Shown: positions 48,901 to 61,225, counted from the stretch's first letter. The stretch is 64,000 bases of DNA from Dioscorea cayenensis subsp. rotundata (GCF_009730915.1 NC_052484.1:4581926-4645925), one strand, 5' to 3'. Notes: a model not told the origin generated them from the sequence alone. Translations and numbers: made by a program.

Positions 48901-50880
48901 TTTTGGTGTTCGTGATGATTAATTTAACCAATATTCTCTTTAAATCCAATAGAAATGTATGTGAATGAGTAAATCAATGTAATATCTGAAGACTAGGTAT
49001 CTCGGTGTGGTGAATTATCCATGTTCCATTTCTTCCATGGTTTCATATTTAAGTGGAGGTCATCTGATGAAAAGTTCACTCAGACCTCTATTGGTCCATT
49101 CAATTCTTCTATGGTTGTGTAATTTCCTTTCCCACACCAGTTGAAAATCTGGAACTGATTATTTTTTCAATCATTTTAAATATCTTTTTATCATCCAACC
49201 AAATCTCCAACTTTCTTTGATGTACTCAGTTCATCCATTGTACTTTAAATTTGCCCACCTCAATGTGTTGATCCATGATAGTTTAATTTATCATACCTAA
49301 GGGCCTATGCAATTACAAGGAAAATTCTTTAACCTTGTGCTTGCTTGCAGAAGAGAGCTTGATATTTGGGATTTCAACTTTTGAGAGCAGAATAGCTTAA
49401 ATGCTGAATCAACAAGTTATGGGAAGGAAATGGTGGGAACAATAAATTAATTTCAAGTTAAGACATTTCTTAGCTGTATCATATTTCTCTTCTCATTTTG
49501 TTGTCAATACATTTTTCTACTTTATCAGTCAGAATTACACTTCCCGGTAATTTCACTCTTAACTCATCTGGACATCAAATTAAACGAGAGCTTGTTTTCG
49601 GAGTATTCCTTTTCCATTTTATGGATTTCCTTCCTTTATATTCTCTAGTATACCTGAAAAGCTGGTGAATAATTAAAAATTGATCTGGTCTTATTGAGCT
49701 TCATTTTGTTTCATGCTCTCTGGTTGTTACATCAAGTTATGTAAATCTTGGATAATCTTTTGTTGTATGAGTAACATTTTTTATGTTGCAATTTCTGAGG
49801 CCTTCTTTTCCTCGTTGTTGTGATGGTGGATGTTGATGTTTTAAGGTTGTTATGATTGGCTCACAAGCACATCTTTTACAGGTATGGGATTATACTGGTC
49901 TAGGATACACTAGGTATAATGCCAGAGATGCAGGGAAAGATTGTCTCGGGTACGCCTACACGGCTACACTTTCTGACACATGCATTATTTGTTCTTTTGA
50001 TTAATTAATTTTGTTAGACTAATGATTCTCTTAGACTTCTGCTGATGCAGATGTGTGGTGGAGAATAAGGTGCTTGCAAATTCACTATTGTTGTGCTTAC
50101 AGGTGATATATTTATGTGTGTATATATCTAGTGTGAATTTAAAATCTAACTGCTAGTGTTTTGTGCTCCTGAATATTTGTTTCCCATAGGAATTTTAGTA
50201 TCCAGTTCATGTAAGTGGGTGTTTAGTATGTAAAATGTAAATCTTCTGCTTAACGATCAGTCTCGATGTAGACATTACTAGGAGAACATCATCCAGTACT
50301 CCATTAATTGTTCCCATTTTATATTGTGGGCATTTAAATAACTAATTATTCTATGCAACGCTCAAGTTCTTAGGAGTCATATTATGGCAGAATGCAGATT
50401 TCCAGAAGTCTATTTACTCTGCCAGATTGACCTCAATGGCCTTCCCGTCACAATATTCGTCAGCAGGAAATGCTGCTGGACAAAAATATGTCAAGGACAA
50501 TATATCAGGGGCATCACCTACAAAAGAAAATGAAGATAAGAAATGTAACAACCGGTTTGTGAAGCTGGACTTGAGTGATTCAATGAGCATACATGCAAAA
50601 TTAGTGGTAAATTTTAGCTCCAAATTTCATGAATTATCCTACTGTACGCTCTTCAATTATATGCACACCTCTTCCAGCAATCTTAAATCAAGGATTGCGA
50701 GCTGATGGTATTAAGTCACATGTCATGGAGATTGCAGGATTGAAGATGACTGGATGGAAATACCTACAAAGTGCAATAATCTGTACAGTTGAACATGCCA
50801 TGAAAAACCACTGTGCATGGTAGAGATTCCTGCCATCTGGGCCTATTGCACTTCTCCCAATTGCCGACAACTTTTCCAGA
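45924..50880 (+). pseudogene. COQ6 pseudogene (left copy)
   Basis: Duplicate of the COQ6 gene at 55004-60215. Exons 1-8 keep frame and splice sites: 45924-45946, 46049-46160, 47842-47941, 48316-48459, 48814-48872, 49882-49949, 50051-50102 and 50391-50606 (exon 8 is 216 bp, in frame). Exon 9 is damaged. The acceptor and first codons present in the other copy (CTCCAGGTTGG) are deleted near 50698, a TAG replaces CAG at 50821-50823, and homology stops at about 50880. So the C-terminal half, with the second FAD-binding motif, is absent. Intron 2 carries about 467 bp more than the other copy. Confidence 0.9.
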
Positions 50881-51051
50881 CATGTCGCCACATTGTAATA
50901 TGTACTTCATTTTTTGCAAAAACTTTTTTGACAAGAATTGTATACATTACAGTGGTATGAATACACTACAATTTACTAGTCCTCTCGAGTCAGAAGTTTT
51001 GCTGATTATAGTCATTGAACTCTCACAATTGAAAATTATTTACATCTACTT
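50881..51051. other. Junction between the COQ6 pseudogene and the PPR gene 3' end
   Basis: 170 bp with no match to the COQ6 copy. It serves as the 3' flank of the minus-strand PPR gene. Confidence 0.5.
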
Positions 51052-53607
51052 TCATGTATTTATCAGAAACTCCACACCTGGAATGTAACCTTCTGCTTTC
51101 ATTTGTTTTAGCAACTCTCTCAATGTTGCATATATTTCATCGGTTTGCGGATGTGAGTGATCGCCTGCCACAAACTCATGAGCTTTATTATGCACTTGGA
51201 TCCAACTCTTTCCGGGTTCCTTCTTGACCCCGTTGTCTCTCATCAATTGCCGCACTTCCATGACACTGTCCCAGTACCCAAAAGAGGCATACAAGTTCGA
51301 AAGCAGAACATAAGCTGCTGAATCGCTAGGATCAAGAGCCATTATCTTCTCCATGGATCTCTTCCCTCTCGCGATATCACCGTGAACCCTGCATGCACTT
51401 AGCAGCATTTTCCATACAAGAGCACTAGGTTTGTATGGCATTCTTTCTATGAATTCTTCAGCTTCTTGTAATCTTCCTGCTCTCCCTAGAACATCTACCA
51501 TGCATGCACAGTGGTCAAATCCAGGTCTTATCCCATAATTCGCTTTCATTAACTTGAAGTATTTTTCAGCTTCTTTGCTCTTGCCTGTGTAACTGCAAGC
51601 ACTTAATATGGTGATGAAAGTCTTTTCATTTGGTGTTACTCCGCTAGTTTCCATCTGTTCAAAGAGTCGAAATGCCTCTTGACAGTTGCCACACTGAACA
51701 TAAGCTCCTATCATTGCTGTCCATGATATTACATTCTTGGTCGTAAGTTTGGAGAAGACCTTTTCTGCTTCCTTCTCTCTTCCAGCTCTACTATACATTG
51801 TTATTAATGCATTGGCTACAGCTGCATCCATTTTTTGGTCTGATTTCAGGATCAGACAATGCACCTGCCTTCCATGTTCTACCGTAATGGTATTTGCACA
51901 TGCTGCTAGAATACTTGCAAATGTGAAATCATCTGGTTCGAAGTTTTCTTCCCTCATCACAGAGAGGAGCTTCAGAACTTCATCTACATAACCGTTTTGA
52001 GCAAACCCAGAAATCAGCGAGTTCCATGTGACAAGGTCTTTGTCTTCAATTGCGTCGAAGACCCTCTTAGCATCGGTTGTGGCTGTGAATTTGGAATACA
52101 TGCCAATGAGCGCACTTCCTACAAATGCATTTGGTGTCATGCCAATCTTTACCAAATTGGAATGAATTCCTCTTCCAGTATTGCACCAAGCCAGTTCACC
52201 ACAAGCTGCCAGAGCAGCAACAAAGCTAAATTCATCTGGTTCAAAGCCCAAAACCTTCATTTGGACATACAGAGCCAACGCTTGCTCAAATTGCTCATTC
52301 TGGAGGTGAGCGTGGACAATGGAGTTCCAAGAGATGATATCGGCTTCCGATACAGACTTAAAAGCTTGCCATGAATCAGAAATCTCCCCATTTTTGGCAT
52401 ACATGGTAATGAGGCTGTTTCCTATCAATGTATCCATATGCAATCCCATTTTAACAGCAAGACCATGGAGCTGCTTCCCTGTAATTACAGACCATTGGCT
52501 TACTGCTGCAGCCGTGAGGAGAATAGACACTGTATATGCATCCGCAAGTATCCCACAGTCGGCCATTTGCAGGTAAAGCTCAAGACCTTCATTTTCCATT
52601 CCATTCATTAAACATGCAGATATGACAGAATTCCATGCAACAGTGTTCCTGTCCTCCATCATCTTGAAGACTTGACAAGCATCCTGTGGGTTCAAACATC
52701 GGGCATAGGCATCAAGAAGAGTGCTTCCTACAACAACATTCCCTCCTAAACCTCTTTTGATAACCTGAGCATGAATTTCTTCAACACCAGGAACGCCTAT
52801 ATTAGCTAACAAGCTACCAAAGGTGTAGTCATCTGGTGGTAATCCTTCCATCAGCATTTCAACAAACAGATCCATAGCTTCCATGACACCAAGCCCATTC
52901 TGAGCTTTTGCGGCAATAATAGAATTCCACGAGACTGCATCTTTCTCTGCCATGCTCTCAAACACCAATTCAGCATCTCTTGTTCTGCAAAACTTCGAGT
53001 ACATGCCAATCAACGCATTGCCCAATGAAATACAAGATAAGAAACCCATTTTCAGTATATAGCTATGTATCTGCCGGCCATGTTCAATATTCCTTGAACC
53101 AGCTGCAGCACGCAGAGCACCAAGCAAAGTCGGATCATTCGGCCACTGTCCTTCTTCAACCATATTGCAAAAGAGCTCAAGAGCATCAAGGTAGCATTCA
53201 TTGGAACAATATCCAGAAATCAACACATTCCAAGATACCACATTTCTCTCAGACATATCATCGAATACCTTCCGAGCAACCTCAATTTGGCCACATTTGG
53301 AGTAGAGATTGATGAATTGGTTGTCCAGGAATAGGCCAGGGTCATAACCAATGCGCGCCATGTGCGCACGGAGGTCATTTGCTTCATGGAGAGCTTTGGT
53401 TGATATACAAGTGGAAATGATTGAACTGAAGAAAGCTTGGTGTTCTTGAGCTTGTTTTCCTTCTAAACTGTAGTGCTCTAAGGACTTGATGGTGGATTGC
53501 AGTGAAGACTTGCTAATGGGAATGGAAGAAGAATGATTTGGTTTTGGAGTGTGAGAGATGGTTGGAGGAGAAGGAGATGGATTGAAGATGATGGGAGAAG
53601 AAGCCAT
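51052..53607 (-). CDS. E-class PLS pentatricopeptide repeat protein, 851 aa
   Basis: One uninterrupted, intronless frame, as usual for plant PPR genes. The first about 45 residues are rich in Ser and Pro and poor in acidic residues, compatible with a plastid or mitochondrial transit peptide. From about residue 95 tandem P-, L- and S-type repeats follow, with repeated signatures such as NALIGMYSK, VFD.M, DAVSWNSII, HGRQIH and GFEPDEFSF. After the last repeat come the E and E+ regions (VWKMLLSACRVHGD, LDPSDSAAYVLLSNLYA, KKEPGKSWIQV, HPQTDEIY). The protein stops at VEFLINT, before a DYW deaminase domain. Family members bind organellar RNA in a sequence-specific way, often for C-to-U editing, where E-class proteins need a partner deaminase. 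The target cannot be told from sequence alone. It is transcribed away from COQ6. Confidence 0.93.
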   Translation of the reverse strand: MASSPIIFNPSPSPPTISHTPKPNHSSSIPISKSSLQSTIKSLEHYSLEGKQAQEHQAFFSSIISTCISTKALHEANDLRAHMARIGYDPGLFLDNQFINLYSKCGQIEVARKVFDDMSERNVVSWNVLISGYCSNECYLDALELFCNMVEEGQWPNDPTLLGALRAAAGSRNIEHGRQIHSYILKMGFLSCISLGNALIGMYSKFCRTRDAELVFESMAEKDAVSWNSIIAAKAQNGLGVMEAMDLFVEMLMEGLPPDDYTFGSLLANIGVPGVEEIHAQVIKRGLGGNVVVGSTLLDAYARCLNPQDACQVFKMMEDRNTVAWNSVISACLMNGMENEGLELYLQMADCGILADAYTVSILLTAAAVSQWSVITGKQLHGLAVKMGLHMDTLIGNSLITMYAKNGEISDSWQAFKSVSEADIISWNSIVHAHLQNEQFEQALALYVQMKVLGFEPDEFSFVAALAACGELAWCNTGRGIHSNLVKIGMTPNAFVGSALIGMYSKFTATTDAKRVFDAIEDKDLVTWNSLISGFAQNGYVDEVLKLLSVMREENFEPDDFTFASILAACANTITVEHGRQVHCLILKSDQKMDAAVANALITMYSRAGREKEAEKVFSKLTTKNVISWTAMIGAYVQCGNCQEAFRLFEQMETSGVTPNEKTFITILSACSYTGKSKEAEKYFKLMKANYGIRPGFDHCACMVDVLGRAGRLQEAEEFIERMPYKPSALVWKMLLSACRVHGDIARGKRSMEKIMALDPSDSAAYVLLSNLYASFGYWDSVMEVRQLMRDNGVKKEPGKSWIQVHNKAHEFVAGDHSHPQTDEIYATLRELLKQMKAEGYIPGVEFLINT

Positions 53608-54662
53608 TGTTGTTGAATGGTTGGTTTTTCATTTCTGTTTTTGTTCTTAGAAAATTGCTTTGATACCCTTGTATAATTTTAATAATTACTAATGTACACT
53701 TGTAAAAATTATATTTATTTATATATCTCTATAAAAATATTTTTACCCCTGAAAATCAACTCACAAGAAAATATATGTTATTTTTTTATTTCTTAAAATA
53801 AATAAAGAGAGAAAAAAAAAAATTAAAGAACAGGTTTTTTTAAATTCTTTATTTTATTTTTATTAATAACATATAAATAAATATATAAGTAAATAATATA
53901 ATTAATGTGAATACTGATTTGCCCATTTTGTTAATATATATAAGTAAATAAAAATAATTTTATTAAAAGAGTTTGTTCTAAGTGGTAGTAGAGTTTTAAA
54001 TTGCTCAAATAGTTGATTTTAAATTTAAATTTTTGTAAAAATAAAAATATTTATACGAAAATTCTTTTTTTATATAACTCTTAATACTTCAATTTGAACT
54101 GATTTAAAACCTATACCTCCCAAACCAAAGAATCAAAGCCTTTAAAAAAACCATAAATTTCCATAATAAAAACAATAATGATAACAATTTTAATAACAAT
54201 ATACATGTATATATTATATGCACTTTAGTCCTTACAACTTTCACAATAGATATATGCAATGGCTAAATCATCAAAATTTTTCATAATATCAAGGGGTTAT
54301 TTTCGCAAACTTTTTGCGTGGGTTCTCTTCCCTCCTCGTTTCCGTTCCAATTCCCCCATTCCCACGCCGCCGTGCCGCTGTCCCTTCGCCGGAATCTCTC
54401 ATCATCTTCGAAGTTCGCGTCCTCATCACCGTCTTCGCATATCGACGTGGAATACGAGTGACCTCCGGGACTGTGCCTTTTGATCTTGGTTTCGTAGGTC
54501 AGCATGAAGTTTCATCCCTATTTCCAATCCGTCTATAATTGCTGCTAAATTTTATCCTCTCTAGATATTTAAAATCTTATCTTTTTCAATAGTTCTCTCA
54601 AAATCTCAGTTTTTAGGTCACTGGATCGGTAAAGGCATTTGCAAATTAAGATATGATTCTGT

Positions 54663-54699
<37 letters not shown>

Positions 54700-55003
54700 T
54701 TTACCAATATCAGTATATCACTGGGATATAATTTATAGATATTTGGGGAAAAGATGTTCATCCATCATGGTTCAGAGTATGTTTGTTTCATGTTTGAAAA
54801 AAGATATCATCTTGTCAGATTTGATTGCTATTACATATAGTATAAGATAATTTTCATGTAATGTTTTTTTTTTATTTAATCTTTTTCAGTGATCATCAAC
54901 TTAATGCTGTTGTATTGTATTTTATTTTCTCCGCGTAGTAAATAATCAGGCATGTTAATGTTGCAACTTGCAGGTATTTTTTCTTGTGCAGGTTCTGGTC
55001 ACA
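53608..55003. promoter_or_regulatory. Shared upstream region between the divergent PPR and COQ6 genes, with COQ6 leader
   Basis: 53608-54080 is AT-rich and present only in this copy; it must hold the PPR promoter. 54082-54300 matches the left copy. 54310-54490 is GC-richer, conserved in both copies, and probably the COQ6 5' untranslated exon. The sequence then runs as an intron to TTGTGCAG at 54984-54991, twelve bases before the COQ6 ATG. No single TATA box stands out among many AT runs. Confidence 0.45.
54665..54696. repeat. (CA)n microsatellite
   Basis: About 16 CA units in the COQ6 leader intron. The left copy has a TA-type tract at the same place, so the tract differs between duplicates. 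Confidence 0.95.
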
Positions 55004-58000
55004 ATGTTGATGTTCCGGGTTAAAAGGTTTGTCTTTCTTAATCTATGCGTATTGTTTTTCTTTACATTCTGGAATTGGTGCTTGTTGGTACTAATCTTAT
55101 GCTGCTGTTTGTACTTTGAACATAACAGGGATGTTGCAAAAAGGGCATTGAACACCATGTGTTCTTCAAACTATTTGAGAAGAAGGAACTTCTGTGACAC
55201 TGCAGCTGTTGGAGTCTCCTCCAGTATTGAGCGTGGCACGGTGATTTCCATTTATAATTTACCTTCAGACTGGAATTTTGTTCATTGACATGCGCATGAG
55301 CGGTCGATGGAGTTCACATGTTTATCTTAGATAGTGTGAATGGTTACCGTGTTATTTCTTTAAGGGCAGCTTGATTCAGTTCTGTCACAATTTAACATGT
55401 TGATTGCTAGGTGTAGCTCATGGTATTCTTTTGTCTTGATTGTGGGAGTGGCGTTCTTGAACTGGTTTCTTAGCTGGTGAATTTGGCCTCTTTTGAGGCT
55501 TTGTAGAACCTAGATTTTTACCTGATGACATGGCTTATATCTCTAATTTCTCTATTGGTTATTCCTTTAGACGTTGTGCATCTGTATGTATTCCTTAATT
55601 GTTTGAATGATGTATTAACCTTCTTCACGTGGCATCTTGCTTGCTGCAATATTTTTCTCTTGTTGGAAAAAGTTGACTTTTAGACTTTTGATGACCAACT
55701 ACCAGTTCAATTCAAAATCAGATCCATTTAGTCCAGTATCATAATTTTTCTAGTCTAACTTATTTCATTGGTCTTTCCAAAGGCTCCTCTAGTATGTAGA
55801 TATCATAGGTCTTTCCTTATTTTACAATATGGTGGCAAACATGAATATTAGTTGTGCAAATTTGTGTGTGTGTGTTGAATTTTCTTGAGAGTCATGTTAT
55901 TTGTATTTTCTTTTTGGAAATAAGATAAATATTAATATAGAGGGAAACAAGATCTAGAAAATTTGGAATGGTAATTCCATGTGAAACCAAAAGATAATGT
56001 CGGTGTGGAGTGGAATTTTCTCCAAAATTTGTTGTTAAAAAGAGTTTAACCTTGAAAGTCAATTCTCTTATTTGTCTCTGTGTGTGGCTTCTTAGTTCTT
56101 TATTATTTACTCTCAATTAGCCCCACTTGCATATTCGCTAAAACCATGACCCTCATCTTATATTTCCCTATTTTGTGAGTGGTATTTATTAGGCTTAACT
56201 TTGGAACTCCCATATCATGTACTTAATCCACCTTGATTTCTTGGCAAAGGAAGTATTGTACCCCAAATCTCACCCAAGAGGAATACTTCAGCTTTATTGG
56301 TTCCCACAATTTCTAATATTTTATTCTTTATTTGGTATCCACAATTTCAACCTTCTTTTATTTCTTCTGACATTAATATCATCTAGTGGTCATTTGATGT
56401 TCTTTTGACTTATTACTTAACAGGATTATGCAGAGAAGGTTGGTATGACAAATAAGGTTAACCAACATGATATTGCAATTGTTGGTGGAGGCATGGTCGG
56501 CCTGGCTTTTGCTTGTGCATTGTGTAGGTATTATTGTAATGCTTCTTTGTTAACATAAAATATTTGATTATATTTTTGTTTCTAGCCAGTGTCAAATTTT
56601 TCTTTTCAAATTTGGAAACAGTAAGCTGCTGGAACTCGACTTTCATTCTTTCAACCTCCAGAAATAAACTTCTTTATGAAACTAACCATGTTTGTGCTTT
56701 TAGAAGGGAACAATGCAATATTTAGTTTGTACTCAGAAACTTTCAATAGATCAATTGCACTACATGTTTTGTCCAATGTGATTAAAGTTGAATGTACGAT
56801 TTCATATTAATATAGATTAAAATTGCACTAAAGTCCCAATGTTAGATATGTCTGCGCTTTTTTTGGTATTTTTATATCTCCTTGTTTTTATTTTTGCAGC
56901 AAGTATGCCTTTGACAAAACAATTATCAATAGCTATTATTGATAGCAATCCTGCTTTAAGCTCAAGACAATGCTTTAATAAGAATGCTATCCCTGATTCA
57001 AGAGTTAGCACAGTGACTCCTTCAACAATATCATTTTTCAAAGGTAATTATGCATGTGTTTTACCTGCTTCAGATTTAGTTCATTTTCCCCATTAACTTT
57101 TTGCTTATGAAATTTCACTTTCTCATATCCTTCACAGTGAAATATTAATCTGCTATTACATTGCTACCTGTAAACTCCATTACACTGAGTAACTCTATAA
57201 AGTTCATTGATTTTATTTAAAGTTAAAGGTTGTATTGAAAGTCCTTTATTGCCTCCTTTTTAGATATTATAATTATTTAGTTAAGTTAATCTGTCCATTG
57301 AGTCTATTGGAGCATAGAGGTATATTATTTATTGTTATTTATGCTTGGAGGGAGTATTCTCAATGTAGTATGGCTTTTCCCGTTATTGTGCAGAGGTTGG
57401 TGCTTGGGAGCATGTTGAGCAACAGCGACATGCATTTTTTAATCAAATGCAGGTGATCCTTAAATTCCTGTTTTTTCCACTTTCGGTGTTCGGGATGATT
57501 AATTTAACAAATATTCTCTTTAAATCCAATAGAAATGTACTTGAATGAGTAAATCAATGTAATATCTGAAGACTAGGTATCTCGGTGTGGTGAATTATCC
57601 ATGTTCTATTTCTTCCATGGTTTCATATTTAAGTGGAGTTCATCTGATGAAAAGTTCACTCAGACCTTTATCGGTCCATTCAATTCTTCTCTGGTTGTGT
57701 AATTTCCTTTCCTACACCAGTTGAAAATCTGGAACTGATTATTTTTCCAATCATTTTAAATATCTTTTCATCATCCAACCAAGTCTCCAACTTTCTTTGA
57801 CGTACTCAATTCATCCATTGTAGTTTAAATTCACCCACCTCAATGTGTTGAGCCATGATAATTTGATTTATCATACCTAAGGGCCTATGCAATAGCAAGG
57901 AAAATTCTTTAAACTTATGCTTGCTTGCAAATGAGAACTTGATATTTGGGATTTCAACTTTTGGGAGCAGAATAGTTTGAATGCTGAATCAACAAGTTAT

Positions 58001-60215
58001 GGGAAGGGAATGATGGGAACAATAAATTGAATTTAAGTTAAGACATTTCTTAGTTGTATCATATTTCTCTTCTCATTTTGTTGTCAATACATTTTTCTAC
58101 TTCATCAGTCAGAATTACACTTCCTGGTAATTTCACTCTTAACTCATCTGGACATCAAATAGAATGAGAGCTTGTTTTCGGAGTTCGGAGTATTCCTATT
58201 CCATTTTATGGATTTCCTTCCTTTATATTCTCTAGTATACCTGAAAAGCTGGTGAATAATTAAAAATTGACCTAGTCTTATTGAGCTTCATTTTGTTTCA
58301 TGCCCTCTGGCTGTTACATCAAGTTATGTAAATCTTGGATAATCTTTTGCTGTATGAGTAACATTTTTTATGTTGCAATTTCTGAGGCCTTCTTTTCCTC
58401 GTTGTTGTGTTGGTGGATGTTGATGTTTTAAGGTTCTTATGATTGGCTCACAAGCACATCTTTTACAGGTATGGGATCATACTGGTCTAGGATACACTAG
58501 ATATAATGCCAGAGATGTAGGGAAAGATTGTCTCGGGTACGCCTACATGGCTACACTTTCTGACACATGCATTATTTGTTTTCTGATTAATTAATTTTGT
58601 TAGACTAATGATTCTCTTAGACTTCTGCTGATGCAGATGTGTGGTGGAGAATAAGGTGCTTGCGAATTCACTATTGTTGCGCTTACAGGTGATATATGTA
58701 TGTGTGTATATATCCCATGTGAATATAGAATCTAACTGCTAGTTTTTTGTGCTCATAAATTTTTGTTTCCCATAGAAATTTGAGTATCCAGTTCATGTAA
58801 GTGGGTGTTTCGTATGTAAATCTTCTGCTTAACTATCAGTCTCAATGTAGACATTACTAGGAGAACATCATCCACTACTCCGTTAATTGTTCCCATTTTA
58901 TATTGTGAGCATTTAAATAACTAATTATTCTATGCAATGCTCAAGTTCTTAGGAGTCGTATTATGGCAGAATGCAGATTTCCAGAAGACTATTTACTCTG
59001 CCAGATTGACCTCAATGGCCTTCCCGTCACAAAGTTTCGTCTGCAAGAAATGCTGCTGGACAAGAACATGGCAAGGACAATATATCAGGGGCATCACTTA
59101 CAAAAGAAAAAGAAGTTAAGAAATGTAATAACCGGTTTGTGAAGCTGGACTTGAGTGATTCAAAGACCATACATGCAAAATTAGTGGTAAATTTTAGCTC
59201 CAAATTTCATGAATTATCCTACTTTTCGCTCTTCAATTATATGCACACCTCTTCCAGAAATCTTAAATCTAGGATTGCTCCAGGTTGGAGCTGATGGTGC
59301 TAAGTCACATGTCAGGGAGATTGCAGGATTGAAGACGACTGGATGGAAATACCCACAAAGTGCAATAATCTGTACAGTTGAGCATGCCATGGAAAACCAC
59401 TGTGCATGGCAGAGATTCCTGCCGTCTGGGCCTATTGCACTCCTGCCAATCGGCGACAACTTTAGCAACATTGTGTGGACAATGAGACCAGAAGAGTCAG
59501 CAGAACATAAATCAATGAGCTCTGATGATTTTGTGAAGGCCGTCAACCATGCTTTGGATTATGGCCATGGTCGTCATCCCCAATCAAATTTTCTTGATGG
59601 TTACATCGACAAGTTTTCTTCCTTGACAGGACTAGGAGCAGAATCTGTGAAAGAACCATTTCAAGTACCGCCGAGAATCACTAACGTTGTCTCTGAAAGA
59701 ATGGCATTTCCATTATCACTCATGCATGCTCATGATTATGCATCAAAAAGAGTTGTGCTTGTTGGTGATGCTGCACACACTGTCCATCCTCTTGCCGGAC
59801 AAGGTGTTAATTTAGGATTTGGAGATGCATCTACACTTGCCAAGATCATTGCTGAAGGCCTCTCAGTTGGGACCGACATAGGGGAGGTGTTTTCCTTAAA
59901 CTATTACTGATATTTAACAACAAACTCGAATTTGATTATATATCATGCCAATGAATAAGAAAAGAATTATTTTACCGATCATATTGTTTCATTGTCCAGC
60001 TCTCATTATTGAAGAAGTACGAGAGGGACAGGAAGGCAGCTAATGTTACCATGATGGCAATCCTTGACGGTTTTCAGAAGGCTTTCTCAGTCGATCTCGG
60101 ACCGATCAATGTCTTAAGAGCCGCTGCTTTCCATGGAGCTCAGTATATTACACCGCTCAAACGGAATATTATCTCGTATGCAATGGGTGAGCAGAAATGG
60201 CCGCTTTTCGCATGA
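55004..60215 (+). CDS. COQ6: Ubiquinone biosynthesis monooxygenase COQ6 homologue, ten exons, exon 8 frameshifted
   Basis: FAD-dependent hydroxylase of the ubiquinone pathway; family members act on the ring of the polyprenyl precursor on the mitochondrial inner membrane. Exons: 55004-55026, 55129-55240, 56424-56523, 56900-57043, 57394-57452, 58469-58536, 58637-58688, 58970-59186, 59284-59886, 60000-60215; all introns GT-AG. The N terminus is basic (MLMFRVKRDVAKRA, then YLRRRNFCD), like a mitochondrial transit peptide. Exon 3 has the dinucleotide-binding motif AIVGGGMVGLAFA; exon 9 has RVVLVGDAAHTVHPLAGQG, the second FAD motif; the end is KRNIISYAMGEQKWPLFA. With a 216-bp exon 8 the protein would be about 530 residues. 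Here exon 8 is 217 bp: one extra base in CACAAAGTTTCG near 59030 shifts the frame and gives a stop at 59117-59119. So the allele as written is broken, unless this is a sequence error. Confidence 0.88.
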
Positions 60216-61200
60216 AATCATCCTGATATGAAAAATCTGGCAGTGATTGAATGTTAAACTTTCTTAGCCGTTGGTTACTTTATGAGAAAAAGTTTAGATG
60301 TTTATGGCACTTACTCAAAGTAGGCAGTTTAGTTTGAAATACGGTAATTTGTACTTTTTTTAGGCAGGTTCTAAGACTGTTTTCCGGTTTCGGTTTATAT
60401 GATGTTAATCCTTCTGTTTCTTGATAACCACAGACTTTAAACCAGTCGTGGTGTGATGTTGTAAAAAGGTTTTTTCCGTTATATATATTTTTTAGCATAC
60501 ATAAAGATCCAAATTTGAAATCATAAGCAATCCAAATCACTGTCCTGCACCGCTATGGAGAGGTGATATGTCATTTTTGTACTTATAATATAATGAATGT
60601 ATAAAAAGGAATTAACATAATGTATAAGGAATTATAATGACTCTGTATAATTATGCAATTAACCCCTTAAAATGTTCTTGTGTTCATGAATTATGCATAA
60701 AGCTCCTCAAACCTTGCAAATATCTCCTAAAGCTCTCATAATGATCTCTAGTAGGGGTGTAATTAACCAAGCTAGAGCCGAGTAGTAGTGAGCTCAGAGC
60801 TCAACTGAAAATTCAGTATTCGATACTCCTCGAGCTAGATCGAGTATTCATTTTATAGCTTGAATTCGACTCGGTACACAAATAGAGCTATTCGAGCTCA
60901 TTCGACTAAGCTCGAAAAAATTGAAAATGACCATAAACATTATGCTCAAGCTCGATTCGAGCTTGAAAGTTTTTTCCCTTGATTTTTATCAAATAAATCT
61001 AATATTATATATATATATATACTCGATTAGGCTCGCGAGCAAAGTATCACAATACTCGAACTAGGCTCGCTCGACTGCTCAAAATACTCGAGCTCAAATT
61101 TGTCTCGATCGAGACCAAGCCAAGTTCAAGTTTTCTCCGAGTTGAGCCCGAGTACCTTGGGAGTAGAGATATATCATTTAGGGATTAATCATTAAATTAA
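60216..61200. other. Intergenic region with a CTCGAG-rich dispersed repeat
   Basis: 60216-60600 is the COQ6 3' flank. 60752-61165 is rich in GAGCTCGA, CTCGAGC and TCGAGCTT words in both orientations, a pattern common in plant transposon remnants. I could not define terminal repeats or a target duplication. Confidence 0.5.
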
Positions 61201-61225
61201 AATAAAGAAATTTTTGCAAAAACCG

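Noticed and set aside
51737..53312. Plus-strand frames opposite the PPR gene
   Set aside because: Antisense shadows of a long intact gene; the same frames recur opposite the pseudogene.
54259..54538. Overlapping 74-codon frames in the COQ6 leader as a longer N terminus
   Set aside because: They do not stay open in the left copy and do not join in frame to the ATG exon; more likely untranslated leader.
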